Positions 17,250 through 26,753 of a DNA stretch of 64,000 bases are shown piece after piece. Origin of the DNA: Zongyangia hominis (GTDB taxonomy: Bacteria > Bacillota > Clostridia > Oscillospirales > Ruminococcaceae). The position numbers and the translations under genes were made by a program. The notes under the pieces are model-generated. The model ran no database searches and was not told the origin of the DNA. It was given only the letters and a program-made list of their open reading frames with translations. Each line of letters opens with the position of its first letter. Position 1 is the stretch's first letter. The DNA lies in NCBI RefSeq assembly GCF_014385095.1, contig NZ_JACRTC010000002.1, positions 124,001 through 188,000 on the forward strand, given 5' to 3'.

Positions 17250-17918
17250 ATGTTTAAACACGAAAAGCAGCTATTCGAACCGGTGCGGGTCGAAAAGGCC
17301 AATCCTCAGTACGCGGTCCTCATGCAGGAGCAGCTGGGCGGCGGTAACGGCGAGCTCAAAGCGGCCATGCAGTATATGTCCCAGAGCTTCCGCATCAAGG
17401 ACCCGTCCATCAAGGATCTGTTCATGGATATCGCCGCCGAGGAACTCAGCCATATGGAGATGGTGGCCACCTCCATCAACATGCTCAACGGCCACGACGT
17501 GGACGCGCAGAAGGTGGACGCGGGAGAAATCCAGAGCCATGTGATTCTGGGCCTCAATCCGGGACTCATCAACGCTTCCGGCTATTCCTGGACCTCCGAC
17601 TACGTCACGGTGACCGGTGACCTGTGCGCAGACCTGCTCTCCAACATCGCGTCGGAGCAGCGTGCCAAGGTGGTCTACGAATACCTCTACCGCCAAATCG
17701 ACGACAAGTACGTCAAGGAAATGATCGACTTCCTGCTCAACCGTGAGGAAGCCCACAACGCCCTCTTCCGTGAGGCCTTTAACCGGGTGCAGAACACCGG
17801 TTCCAACAAGGACTTCGGCGTGACGGAGGATTCCAGGCTCTACTTTAACCTCTCCACCCCCTCCCCCGCCAACCACTTCGGCAACACCCCGGCCAATCCC
17901 CCCAGCTTTAACAACTAG
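17250..17918 (+). CDS. Manganese catalase family / ferritin-like protein
   Basis: 222 aa. Start ATG 17250 has AAAGGAG 7 nt upstream. A four-helix ferritin-like bundle with presumed Mn ligands: Glu in GNGELKAAMQYM, Glu and His in AEELSHMEMVATSI, Glu in SEQRAKVVYEYL, and Glu/His in NREEAHNALFREAF. It is a paralogue of CotJC and converges on the displaced cotJC 3' half across a shared terminator. Probable role: peroxide detoxification or a spore-associated protein. Confidence 0.85.
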   Translation: MFKHEKQLFEPVRVEKANPQYAVLMQEQLGGGNGELKAAMQYMSQSFRIKDPSIKDLFMDIAAEELSHMEMVATSINMLNGHDVDAQKVDAGEIQSHVILGLNPGLINASGYSWTSDYVTVTGDLCADLLSNIASEQRAKVVYEYLYRQIDDKYVKEMIDFLLNREEAHNALFREAFNRVQNTGSNKDFGVTEDSRLYFNLSTPSPANHFGNTPANPPSFNN

Positions 17919-17927
17919 CTTCCACGC

Positions 17928-17963
17928 AAAAAAACACGTTCTCTTCCGAGAACGTGTTTTTTT
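17928..17963. terminator. Bidirectional terminator
   Basis: ACACGTTCTC and GAGAACGTGT around TTCC, with A-rich and T7 flanks. It ends the Mn-catalase gene (plus) and the cotJC C-terminal fragment (minus). Confidence 0.9.
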
Positions 17964-17981
17964 ACTGTTTTAAGCTGAAAC

Positions 17982-18431
17982 CTATCTTCTTCGCGCGTTT
18001 CTTCTCTTGTCGAACTCGGGATTAAACGCGTAGAAATTCTTGCTGTCCAGATGCTCGGTCGTTCTTCTGAGCGCTTCGCCGAATCTCTGATAGTGAACAA
18101 TTTCCCTTTCCCGCAAAAACTTAATGGGATCGCGGACATCCGGGTCGTCCACCAGGCGCAAAATGTTGTCGTAGGTCGTCCGGGCTTTCTGCTCGGCGCC
18201 CATATCCTCGCTCAGATCGGTGATGAGATCGCCCTTGGACTGGAAGTATTTCACGTCGAAGGGGGTGCCCGATGCCGCGACCGGATAAAGCCCTGTCGTG
18301 TGATCGACAAAGTAGGTATCAAAACCGCTCTTTTTGATCTCGTCGATGGTCAGGTTCCGAGTCAGCTGGTGTACGATGGCGCAGATCATCTCCACATGCG
18401 CCAGCTCTTCAGTACCTACATCGGTAGCCAT
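17982..18431 (-). CDS. cotJC: CotJC C-terminal part, separated from its N-terminus by a 31.7-kb element
   Basis: 149 codons reading MATDVGTEELAHVEMICAIV onwards, equivalent to residue about 59 to the end of a Mn-catalase-like CotJC. It holds Mn-ligand segments EELAHVEM, EQKARTTYDN and REREIVHYQRFGEAL but lacks the first helix (GGPDGELAASQRYLSQRY), which is encoded at 50108-50311. The first codons, including ATG and an AAAAAGGAG ribosome-binding site, come from element DNA, so a truncated protein might be made. Fusion at the shared GGTAC gives a 205-codon frame. Confidence 0.9.
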   Translation of the reverse strand: MATDVGTEELAHVEMICAIVHQLTRNLTIDEIKKSGFDTYFVDHTTGLYPVAASGTPFDVKYFQSKGDLITDLSEDMGAEQKARTTYDNILRLVDDPDVRDPIKFLREREIVHYQRFGEALRRTTEHLDSKNFYAFNPEFDKRRNARRR

Positions 18432-18432
18432 C
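18403..18432. other. Left attachment junction of the cotJC element
   Basis: On the minus strand the element arm ACCGATGTA is followed by GG (plus-strand CC 18415-18416) and then cotJC sequence TACTGAAGAG. The opposite junction is at 50110-50145; both share GGTAC. Reconstituting the circular form gives ACCGATGTA, GG, TACATCGGT, a perfect 9-2-9 palindrome as expected for a serine-integrase attP. Confidence 0.85.
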
Positions 18433-18535
18433 TGCTCCTTTTTCGCCCCTCCCCTACATACTGTCCAAGCCCTCCCGCATAGAAAATACCAACCGGCGGT
18501 TCTAATAAAGCCGCCAAGCCGGAAGGGGGAGGGGC

Positions 18536-18706
18536 ATGGACGGTAAATATCAGATCACCACGGAAGGACCGGCGCCCTCCCCCTCCCCGGCCTTCCTTGC
18601 CCGGTTGGAGCGGGCCCTCTTATTGGGCTTGCTCCGGGACGGGATACTTACCCAATCCCAATATGAACAGTGTATCCAGGCCCTCAAACATGACCGGGAC
18701 ATCTAA
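18536..18706 (+). CDS. Small ORF upstream of the recombinase (candidate directionality or accessory factor)
   Basis: 56 aa, ATG 18536 with GGGGGAGG just upstream, stop at 18704-18706, 40 bp before the recombinase start. The C-terminal half, LERALLLGLLRDGILTQSQ followed by YEQCIQAL, looks like a short amphipathic helical hairpin, reminiscent of SHOCT-type segments. No family recognised with confidence. Position next to the integrase at the element end suggests a role in recombination, but that is inference. Confidence 0.55.
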   Translation: MDGKYQITTEGPAPSPSPAFLARLERALLLGLLRDGILTQSQYEQCIQALKHDRDI

Positions 18707-18746
18707 GCGCGAATTAAGGTCATGCATGGAGAAAGGAGGGGAAGCG

Positions 18747-20279
18747 ATGCAGCGGGTTGCCGCCTATTGCCGGGTGTCCACCGACAAGGACGATCAGGCG
18801 GGTTCTCTAGAAAACCAACAGCGCTATTTTAAGGAATATATCGCGTCGCAGCCTGACTGGCAGCTCGCCGAACTCTATGTGGACGAGGGCATCACCGGAA
18901 CCAGCACCCAGAAGCGGCGCGCCTTTCTCCGGATGCTGGAGGACGCCCAAAACCACCGCTTCGATCTGCTGCTCACCAAGGAGATCAGCCGCTTTGCCCG
19001 CAACACCCTCGACAGCATCTACTACACCCGGCGCCTTAAGGAGTGGGGCGTCGGGGTTGTCTTTGTGCGGGACAACATCAACACCCTGGACCCCGACGCC
19101 GAGCTGCGGCTGACCATTTTGGCCTCCATTGCCCAGGAGGAGAGCCGCAAGACCTCCGACCGGGTCAAATGGGGGCAGAAGCGGCGGATGGAACAGGGGG
19201 TGGTCTTTGGGCGGAGCCTGCTTGGCTACGACGTGGAACACGGGGTCATCAGCGTCAACGAGCGGGGGGCCCGGATCGTCCGGCTCATCTTTCACAAGTT
19301 CGTGGAGGAGGGGAAGGGATGCTGCGTCATCGCGCGGGAGCTGACTGAAGCGGGGATTCCCACCTTCTCGGGGGGCCGGGAATGGTCCGGCACCGCCGTA
19401 CTTCGCGCCCTGCGCAATGAAAAGTACTGCGGGGACCTCATCCAGAAAAAGACCTGGACCCCTGACTATCTGACCCACCAGAAAAAGCGCAACCAGGGGC
19501 AGGAGCCGCTGGTGGTGCTCAAGGACCACCATCCACCCATCGTCAGCCGGGAGATGTGGGAGGAGGCCCAGCGCCTCCTGGCCCTCCGCCGCCCGGAGCC
19601 ATCTTCCCCCTCCCGCTATTCCAGCCGCTCCTGTTTTTCCGGTAAGCTCTTTTGCGCCCGGTGCGGCGGCGCCCTGGTCGCCCGGAGCAAACGGAAAAAG
19701 GACGGGAGCCTCTCCCGGGCCTGGCGGTGCCGGGAGGCCGTGCGCCACGGAAGGGCCAGGCGGGACGAGAGCGGCGGGGTGACCGGCTGTGACAGCCGCC
19801 AGATACCCGAAGCGGAGCTATGCAGGGTGATGGCCCAGATCATTTCCTCCTTGCCGCTATGCCGGGAGGAAATCGTCGGGCGGCTGATGGCGCGCATCGA
19901 GCCGGTCCTCGCTCACAAGCCGGAGGCCGCCCCCGCCCACTCCCGTCAACGGCGGCAGATCGAGGAAAAGCGGCTGCGGCTCATCGACCTATATCTCGCG
20001 GGGGAGATGGAAGACGCCGACTACCGCCAGCTCCTGGCCCGGTACGACCGGGAACTGGCATCTTTGCAGCGGGATAGGACGGCCCGAAGCGAAGAGCCGC
20101 GGCCCTTGGAAGAAACACGGAAGGAGATTGCGGACCATCTTTCCCGCATACTCCGCGGGGAAGTGGGGACGGAGGCTTTTGGGAGGGAGCTCCTTGACCG
20201 CATGGTCATCGAGGGCCGGGAGCAAATGGACGTCTTTCTCCATGATCTGGACTGCCGTTTTCACGTCACAACTGTATAA
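18747..20279 (+). CDS. Large serine recombinase of the cotJC element (SpoIVCA-like)
   Basis: 510 aa from ATG 18747 (AAAGGAGG 7 nt upstream; an ATG at 18726 is possible). Resolvase domain 1-150 with catalytic Ser11 in YCRVSTDKDD and the active-site Arg in EISRFARNTLDS. The recombinase domain follows at 160-270 (LLGYDVEHGVISVNERGARI). A zinc ribbon begins at FCARCGGALVA, and a coiled coil occupies about 400-450. Length and order match SpoIVCA, which excises skin from sigK. It lies 331 bp inside the left junction, so it is the likely excisionase/integrase for this element. Confidence 0.93.
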   Translation: MQRVAAYCRVSTDKDDQAGSLENQQRYFKEYIASQPDWQLAELYVDEGITGTSTQKRRAFLRMLEDAQNHRFDLLLTKEISRFARNTLDSIYYTRRLKEWGVGVVFVRDNINTLDPDAELRLTILASIAQEESRKTSDRVKWGQKRRMEQGVVFGRSLLGYDVEHGVISVNERGARIVRLIFHKFVEEGKGCCVIARELTEAGIPTFSGGREWSGTAVLRALRNEKYCGDLIQKKTWTPDYLTHQKKRNQGQEPLVVLKDHHPPIVSREMWEEAQRLLALRRPEPSSPSRYSSRSCFSGKLFCARCGGALVARSKRKKDGSLSRAWRCREAVRHGRARRDESGGVTGCDSRQIPEAELCRVMAQIISSLPLCREEIVGRLMARIEPVLAHKPEAAPAHSRQRRQIEEKRLRLIDLYLAGEMEDADYRQLLARYDRELASLQRDRTARSEEPRPLEETRKEIADHLSRILRGEVGTEAFGRELLDRMVIEGREQMDVFLHDLDCRFHVTTV

Positions 20280-20503
20280 TAGCGAGGCGCACGTATTTGC
20301 CAAAGCGCCTTCGCTGCCGCCCCACGGGAGTGTCCGAGCTTGGATCTTTTGGGCGGTCCACAGCCGAAATGGAGCGATCACCCTCCCCCCATTTCATCAA
20401 AATCTGCGGGAATCCTCTTTTCTTTTGCAAGAGACTCTTGTCTTTTTCCCCCACAGCGTGTTAAGATAGGATAAAGATTTTATTAATATTTGGCGCATAA
20501 CAT

Positions 20504-20533
20504 AAAGATCGTATTAAGTTTGGTACGATCTTT
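20504..20533. promoter_or_regulatory. Perfect inverted repeat in the trkA leader
   Basis: AAAGATCGTA and TACGATCTTT flank 10 nt, followed on the plus strand by GTTTTCG. It sits 43 bp before the trkA start in the 296-bp gap after the recombinase. It could be an operator, an attenuator or a weak terminator. I see no c-di-AMP (ydaO) riboswitch pattern in this gap. Confidence 0.5.
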
Positions 20534-20575
20534 GTTTTCGTTATCCTAATGTTTGAGAAGAAAAGAGGGGCTCTG

Positions 20576-21934
20576 ATGCGTATTGTCATTGTCGGAGACG
20601 GCAAGGTGGGCGTCACGCTGACCGACCAGCTGTCCAGAGAAGGGCATGATATCGTCATCATTGATAAAGATATGCGGGTGCTGCGGGAATCGGTGGATCA
20701 ATACGATGTCCTGGCCATCCACGGCAACGGCGCCAGCTTGAGCGTCCAGCGGGAGGCGGGAGTCGGGGAATCCGACCTGCTGATCGCCGCCACTTCGGCG
20801 GACGAAGTCAATCTCATCTGCTGTGTCCTGGCCAAAAAGCTGGGAGTCAAGCGGACCATAGCCCGGGTGCGCAATCCCGAATACGACGAGCAGTTAATTT
20901 ATCTCAAGGAGGATTTGGGGCTCTCCATGACCATCAACCCCGAGAAGGCCGCCGCCATGGAAATCCTCAATCTCCTCCGTTTTCCCGCGGTCATCCAGCG
21001 GGACACCTTCGCCAAAGGCCGGGTGGAGATCATCGAACTCAAAATCCGCAAGGAAAGCCCCTTGGCCGGGCGGTATCTCCACGAGCTGACCCACATCGTC
21101 AAGGCCCAGGTGCTCATCTGCGCCGTGGAGCGGGGGGACGAAGTCATCATCCCCACCGGCGCCTTCCAGATGCAGGCGGGGGACAACATCTTTGTCACCG
21201 GCGCCTCCCGGAATTTGGCGGCTTTAGTGCAGAACCTGGGCATTGTGGAGCAGAAGATTAAAAACGTCATGCTCATCGGCGGCAGCCGCATCGCCTACTA
21301 TCTGGCCAGCGCCCTGCTTGCGGAGGGGGCCGCCGTCAAGATTATCGAGATTGACCCCGAGCGCTGCCGCCAGTTGGCGGGGCTCCTGCCTCGGGCCAGT
21401 ATCGTCTGTTCCGACGGCACCCAACCCGAGGTGCTGGCGGCGGAGGGACTGGTGGACGCCGACGCGGTCATCACACTCACCGACATCGACGAGGAAAACC
21501 TGATTCTCTCCATGTACGCCCACCAGCAGGGGGTCTACAAGGTCATCAGTAAGATCAACCGCATGGAATATAACGAGCTGTGCCAGAAAATGGGGATTGC
21601 CAGCATCGTCAGTCCCAAGAATTTGGTCTGCAACGACATTGTCCGTTATGTCCGCGCCATGGAGAACACCGAGGAGGATTCGGTGCTGGCGCTGCACCGC
21701 ATCGTCAACGACAAGGTGGAGGCGCTGGAATTTTCGGTGGCGGAGGACACCCTCCATCTCAACGTCCCACTGCGGGATATCCGCCTGCGGGACGGGGTGC
21801 TCCTTGCCTGTATCAATCGAAACGGCAAGATTATCATCCCTGGTGGCAATGACGTCCTGCGAAAAAGGGACAGCGTCATTGTGGTCACCACCGCCGACCG
21901 GATGTACGGCAATCTCAACGCCATCTTCGCATAG
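20576..21934 (+). CDS. trkA: Trk system potassium uptake regulatory subunit TrkA
   Basis: 452 aa from ATG 20576 (AGAGGGG upstream). Two tandem RCK modules: the first has the Rossmann motif VGDGKVGVTL at residues 6-15 and ends with a TrkA-C domain; the second starts with MLIGGSRIAYYLASALL near residue 225 and has its own TrkA-C domain at the end (about 370-450). It is a cytosolic nucleotide-binding gating ring that controls TrkH, encoded 74 bp downstream. It lies within the cotJC element. Confidence 0.94.
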   Translation: MRIVIVGDGKVGVTLTDQLSREGHDIVIIDKDMRVLRESVDQYDVLAIHGNGASLSVQREAGVGESDLLIAATSADEVNLICCVLAKKLGVKRTIARVRNPEYDEQLIYLKEDLGLSMTINPEKAAAMEILNLLRFPAVIQRDTFAKGRVEIIELKIRKESPLAGRYLHELTHIVKAQVLICAVERGDEVIIPTGAFQMQAGDNIFVTGASRNLAALVQNLGIVEQKIKNVMLIGGSRIAYYLASALLAEGAAVKIIEIDPERCRQLAGLLPRASIVCSDGTQPEVLAAEGLVDADAVITLTDIDEENLILSMYAHQQGVYKVISKINRMEYNELCQKMGIASIVSPKNLVCNDIVRYVRAMENTEEDSVLALHRIVNDKVEALEFSVAEDTLHLNVPLRDIRLRDGVLLACINRNGKIIIPGGNDVLRKRDSVIVVTTADRMYGNLNAIFA

Positions 21935-22008
21935 AAGCCGCATCTGTTTTCATCTGCCCCGCGGCGTTCCCACGCCCCAGGGTTTGGAAGGAGCATAGGA
22001 CAACCGTC

Positions 22009-23487
<1,479 letters not shown>

Positions 23488-23581
23488 AAAAACGAATGCT
23501 AAAAATGGAAGTCGGGCCACCGGCCATCTGGGTACAGGCGGGCTCCACGGGAAAACCGGCATCGTGTGGGCCGCTGGTTTT

Positions 23582-23701
23582 CCCAGCATCCGAGAGGCCG
23601 CCGATTTCCCCGCATCCGCGGGGACTGCATGTTTCCTCTGCATCCGAGAGGCCGAACGGTTTTCCCGGCATTCGAGGGGACTGCATGTTCCTCTGCATCC
23701 G
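23582..23701 (+). repeat. Short GC-rich direct repeats in the trkH-flotillin gap
   Basis: The 318 bp after trkH hold no credible gene. Within them GGGGACTGCATG, TTCCTCTGCATCCG recurs at 23620 and 23676, and GCATCCGAGAGGCCG recurs at 23587 and 23641, giving an irregular unit of about 55-57 bp. Function unknown. Confidence 0.5.
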
Positions 23702-23805
23702 CGCAGGCCGTCGGGAGGACCTAGGGGAAAGGGCGGACGCTTCTTTCATCCAAATGGCAATTCCCGCCATCTGCTCCCATCGGACCATCTTCCCATACGA
23801 CAATA

Positions 23806-23836
23806 AGAAGGAGCTCCCTTTCGGGAGCTCCTTTTT
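23806..23836. terminator. Terminator between trkH and flotillin
   Basis: AAGGAGCTCCC, TTTC, GGGAGCTCC followed by T5 on the plus strand. It is suited to ending trkH and, less strongly, the convergent flotillin transcript. Confidence 0.85.
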
Positions 23837-23843
23837 GCGTCGC

Positions 23844-25472
23844 TTATTCTGCTTTGGGTTCTTCCGCCTTGGGGGCTTCTCCGCCGGTCAGGGCAATGCC
23901 CTTGCCGTCAGGGGTGGTGACGTCCATCTTGATATTGCGTGTGGTTTTGCCCTCGAAGGTGTTGGCGCGCATGACCTCGGTCATATCGAAGCCGATGGTA
24001 TCCTTGAGCGCCTCGTTGACTGCCTTGAGGGAACCGACGGTGTAGCGGGCCACGTCGGCCGCGCCGCCGTCTCCTTCTCCAGAGCCGCCGCCAATGATGG
24101 TGATGTTGCCGATCTTGGACATGGGATCCGCCACGGCGCGGGCGATTTCCGGCAGCTTCTCGATGACCATCTGCAGCTTACCGGCGTCGTCCATCTTGGC
24201 CAGGGCTTCCGCCTTTTTCTCCAGCGCCTCGGCCTCCGCCAGACCCATCTTCCGCACGGCCTCCGCCTGGGCAAGGCCCTGTCTCTGGGTGATCTCCGCC
24301 TGGGCCATACCTTCCTGCTTGATGCGCTCGGCCTGGGCCTCGGCATCCAGCTTCTTCGCTTCCGCCTGGGCGGCGGCGTCCAGCTTCTTGGCCTCCGCCT
24401 CCGCCTCGGCCTGCTTGATCATGGCGATCTTGTGGGCCTCGGCTTCCAAGAGCGCCTTCATCTTCTGCGCCTCGGACGGCTTGACCACCGTTTCCAGCAG
24501 CTCCGCCTCTTTGCGCTCAGCCTTGCGTTTGGCAAGCTCGATGTTCTTCTGCTCGGCCACGATCTGGATCTGGATCTCCGCCTCTCTGACTTCCTTGGCT
24601 CTCTGCTCCTTGAGGACGCTGGCGTCCATCTCGGCGTTGGTGATCTCTTTCTGGGTCACGTTCTGCTGGATGCTGTACGCCGCGTCTGAAATCGCCTGGG
24701 TGGTCTGGCGCTCCCGCTCATAGTTGAGCTTTTTGATGTCGGCTTCCTTCTTGGATTCCGCCATCCGGGCTTCCGCTTCCAGCCGGGCCTGCTCGCCGGC
24801 GCGCTTGGCTTCGGAAGTCTTGACCATGCTCTCCTTCAGGGCCTCCGCCTCGGCGATTTCGGCGTCCCTCTTGACCGCCGCGATCTGCGGCTTGCTCAGC
24901 GCCTCAAAGTAGCCGTTTTGGTCGCCGATGCCCTTGATGGTAAAGGATTTGAGTTCCAGTCCCAGCTCGGAGAGCTGCTCCTCGGCCACTTCCTTGACCC
25001 GCTCAGAGAAGGTCTTTCTATCTTTATAAAGCTGTTCCGCCGTCATGTCCGCGATGATCTCACGCAGACGTCCTTCGCAGACGTCCCGCGCCGTCTCCAT
25101 GATATGGAGCTTGGTTTCCTCGGCGTTGCCGCAGTTAAACTGCTCCACCGCCGAACGGATCATGGCGTCGTCGTTTTTGATCTTGACGACCACCGTGCCG
25201 TTTGCCTGAATGGGGACGGCGTCGGCGGTGAGGGTGCCCTGCATGTTGACGTCGAAGCTGATATTTTCTAAGGTGATATAGTCAATGCGCTGGAGCACCG
25301 GGATGACGACCACGCCGCCGCCGGTGATCACTTTGGCCTTCCCAAGTCCGGTGACGATGGCGGCCTTATCCGCGGGTACCTTTTTCCAGGTGGAGAAGAT
25401 GGCGATGAGGACAATGAGTAGCGCGCCGACGACAATGCCTGCCGTCATCAAAATTTGCTGTAAGTATTCCAT
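23844..25472 (-). CDS. floT: Flotillin (SPFH/band-7 membrane scaffold)
   Basis: 542 aa. One N-terminal membrane segment (IVVGALLIVLIAIFSTW), then an SPFH domain (about 35-200), then a long Ala/Glu-rich coiled coil with AEA and KAE heptad-like repeats (about 210-430), then a flotillin C-terminal region. It organises membrane microdomains. Its natural partner nfeD is now 21.7 kb away at 47243. Before the nested insertion it would have started 46 nt after the nfeD stop, in one operon. The ribosome-binding site GGAGG survives 8 nt upstream of the ATG, but the operon promoter was lost by the insertion. Confidence 0.93.
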   Translation of the reverse strand: MEYLQQILMTAGIVVGALLIVLIAIFSTWKKVPADKAAIVTGLGKAKVITGGGVVVIPVLQRIDYITLENISFDVNMQGTLTADAVPIQANGTVVVKIKNDDAMIRSAVEQFNCGNAEETKLHIMETARDVCEGRLREIIADMTAEQLYKDRKTFSERVKEVAEEQLSELGLELKSFTIKGIGDQNGYFEALSKPQIAAVKRDAEIAEAEALKESMVKTSEAKRAGEQARLEAEARMAESKKEADIKKLNYERERQTTQAISDAAYSIQQNVTQKEITNAEMDASVLKEQRAKEVREAEIQIQIVAEQKNIELAKRKAERKEAELLETVVKPSEAQKMKALLEAEAHKIAMIKQAEAEAEAKKLDAAAQAEAKKLDAEAQAERIKQEGMAQAEITQRQGLAQAEAVRKMGLAEAEALEKKAEALAKMDDAGKLQMVIEKLPEIARAVADPMSKIGNITIIGGGSGEGDGGAADVARYTVGSLKAVNEALKDTIGFDMTEVMRANTFEGKTTRNIKMDVTTPDGKGIALTGGEAPKAEEPKAE

Positions 25473-25502
25473 GATTCATTCCTCCCATACCTATTGAAGC
25501 TT

Positions 25503-25522
25503 GGCTTAACAGCGATAAGGAA
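25503..25522. other. Left end of the nested element
   Basis: Host flank GGCTTAACAG, core CGA (25513-25515), then element end TAAGGAA. The right end at 47229-47249 reads TTCCTTA, CGA, CTGTTAAGCC. The element ends are inverted repeats (TAAGGAA/TTCCTTA), and the shared CGA marks the crossover, with GA as the likely dinucleotide. Confidence 0.85.
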
Positions 25523-25575
25523 GTAATTCAAACTTATCACGGTTAGCTGACGGATTCGGGCGTGCAACACATAAG

Positions 25576-25616
25576 CAAAGAGCGAAGGTATTCTGAAGGA
25601 TACTTTCGCTCTTTGT
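25576..25616. terminator. Terminator at the left end of the nested element
   Basis: CAAAGAGCGAA and TTCGCTCTTTG form long arms with near-perfect inner pairing. It lies 27 bp beyond the stop of the 25643 gene and probably insulates element transcription from flotillin. Confidence 0.7.
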
Positions 25617-25642
25617 TTCTCAATTATTATTGTTTCGCCCTG

Positions 25643-25840
25643 TCACGCAGGCGGTTGGTTTCTGGCAGCATCCACAAAAATCAGAGTCAGACCGATATAT
25701 CCGGCGAGAACCAGCACGATCAGAGACAACAATACGAGACAAATGATGCGCAGTTTCGGCTTTTTACGCAAGAATTTATAGACCAGCACGATGCCTGCCA
25801 CAGCCAGTGCAAGCAGCAGAACGGATGTTCCCAGCGTCAT
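25643..25840 (-). CDS. Small two-helix membrane protein
   Basis: 65 aa, two hydrophobic segments (SVLLLALAVAGIVLVYKFL and ICLVLLSLIVLVLAGYIGL) separated by a basic KKPKLR turn. The start overlaps the stop of the DUF3137-like gene by 4 bp (ATGA), so it is co-translated. No family recognised. It probably works with the LemA/DUF3137 membrane proteins of the same operon. Confidence 0.7.
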   Translation of the reverse strand: MTLGTSVLLLALAVAGIVLVYKFLRKKPKLRIICLVLLSLIVLVLAGYIGLTLIFVDAARNQPPA

Positions 25841-26736
25841 ATGTTTGACTCCTTCTTATAGAGGGTATCCTCTACGCGCAGCGTATCGACAATATCGGTA
25901 AACCAGCGCAGCTCACCCAAGAATTTCTGGCGCAGTTCTTCCACATTCGCATTGTTTTTCCCAAGTTCAAAGAAGTCGCGCCCGGTCTGTACCGCAACGT
26001 GCAGCTTTCCGTCCCGCAGGAAAGACATATAGACAGTACCGCCGCTCTTGTCCGCTATACTGATAATATATTCCATCATGTGCGGTGTGAGGATGTAGTA
26101 CGCTTCCTGCGGATCATCCGCTCTGACGCAGAAGCGCTTGCCAAACTGCTCGTTATCCATCGTGACATTGCTTTTCATACTTCTGCGGTCTTTTTTGGTC
26201 CACTCGGAGATATATACCTGGCCGGAAAGCTCCTTGCCAAAGTCGCAGGTAAGCCACTGCCCCTTAAAACATGTTTGGCTGTTCTTCTGAGTATTTCCGT
26301 TTTCGTCGGTGTTCTCTGTTTCATTGATAAGCTCGATGTCGCCAAGCTCAATGTTCAGCCCATTGTAGACTGCCTTGATATGATCGCTGCCACCCGCGCA
26401 GTTATAGGAAAACGGAAACACCATGCTGCCGGGGTTGATTTTGCCCCACGGATTATATTCCACAGCATCGCCCAGCGCCTCCTTCAGCACACCGCCGATG
26501 ATATTGTCGCTGAGGAGTTTTTTTAGCGTGCTGCTGCTTTTGGCTGACAGATACCCAAACACCAATGCAATTACCAGGAGAACCAGACCCATTACGAGGT
26601 TTCCCATAAAGAACCAAACGATGATCATCGCCGCACCGGCAGCGTAGGTCAGTAGCTTGGTAATCGTCGCCTTGATTTGCAGGGACTTGAGATTGCTCTC
26701 AAGCTGTTCGTTAGTCATCGTCTGCTTTTCTTCCAT
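25837..26736 (-). CDS. DUF3137-like membrane protein
   Basis: 299 aa. Two membrane helices at about 28-65 (LLTYAAGAAMIIVWFFMGNL, then LVLLVIALVFGYLSA), then a soluble alpha/beta domain. The C-terminal part (GKLHVAVQTGRDFFELG, then VEELRQKF) resembles the DUF3137 family, often encoded beside LemA as here. The protein at 27335 shares the same C-terminal pattern and is a likely paralogue. Function unknown; envelope-associated. Confidence 0.7.
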   Translation of the reverse strand: MEEKQTMTNEQLESNLKSLQIKATITKLLTYAAGAAMIIVWFFMGNLVMGLVLLVIALVFGYLSAKSSSTLKKLLSDNIIGGVLKEALGDAVEYNPWGKINPGSMVFPFSYNCAGGSDHIKAVYNGLNIELGDIELINETENTDENGNTQKNSQTCFKGQWLTCDFGKELSGQVYISEWTKKDRRSMKSNVTMDNEQFGKRFCVRADDPQEAYYILTPHMMEYIISIADKSGGTVYMSFLRDGKLHVAVQTGRDFFELGKNNANVEELRQKFLGELRWFTDIVDTLRVEDTLYKKESNI

Positions 26737-26753
26737 GATCGTCGTCCCCTTTC

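Noticed and set aside
20280..20575. c-di-AMP (ydaO/yuaA) riboswitch upstream of trkA
   Set aside because: Looked for because K+ transporters often carry one; I see only a simple inverted repeat and none of the conserved stems.
23488..23805. CRISPR-like array after trkH
   Set aside because: Only two imperfect copies of a 26-27-base motif, no regular spacers and no cas genes nearby.
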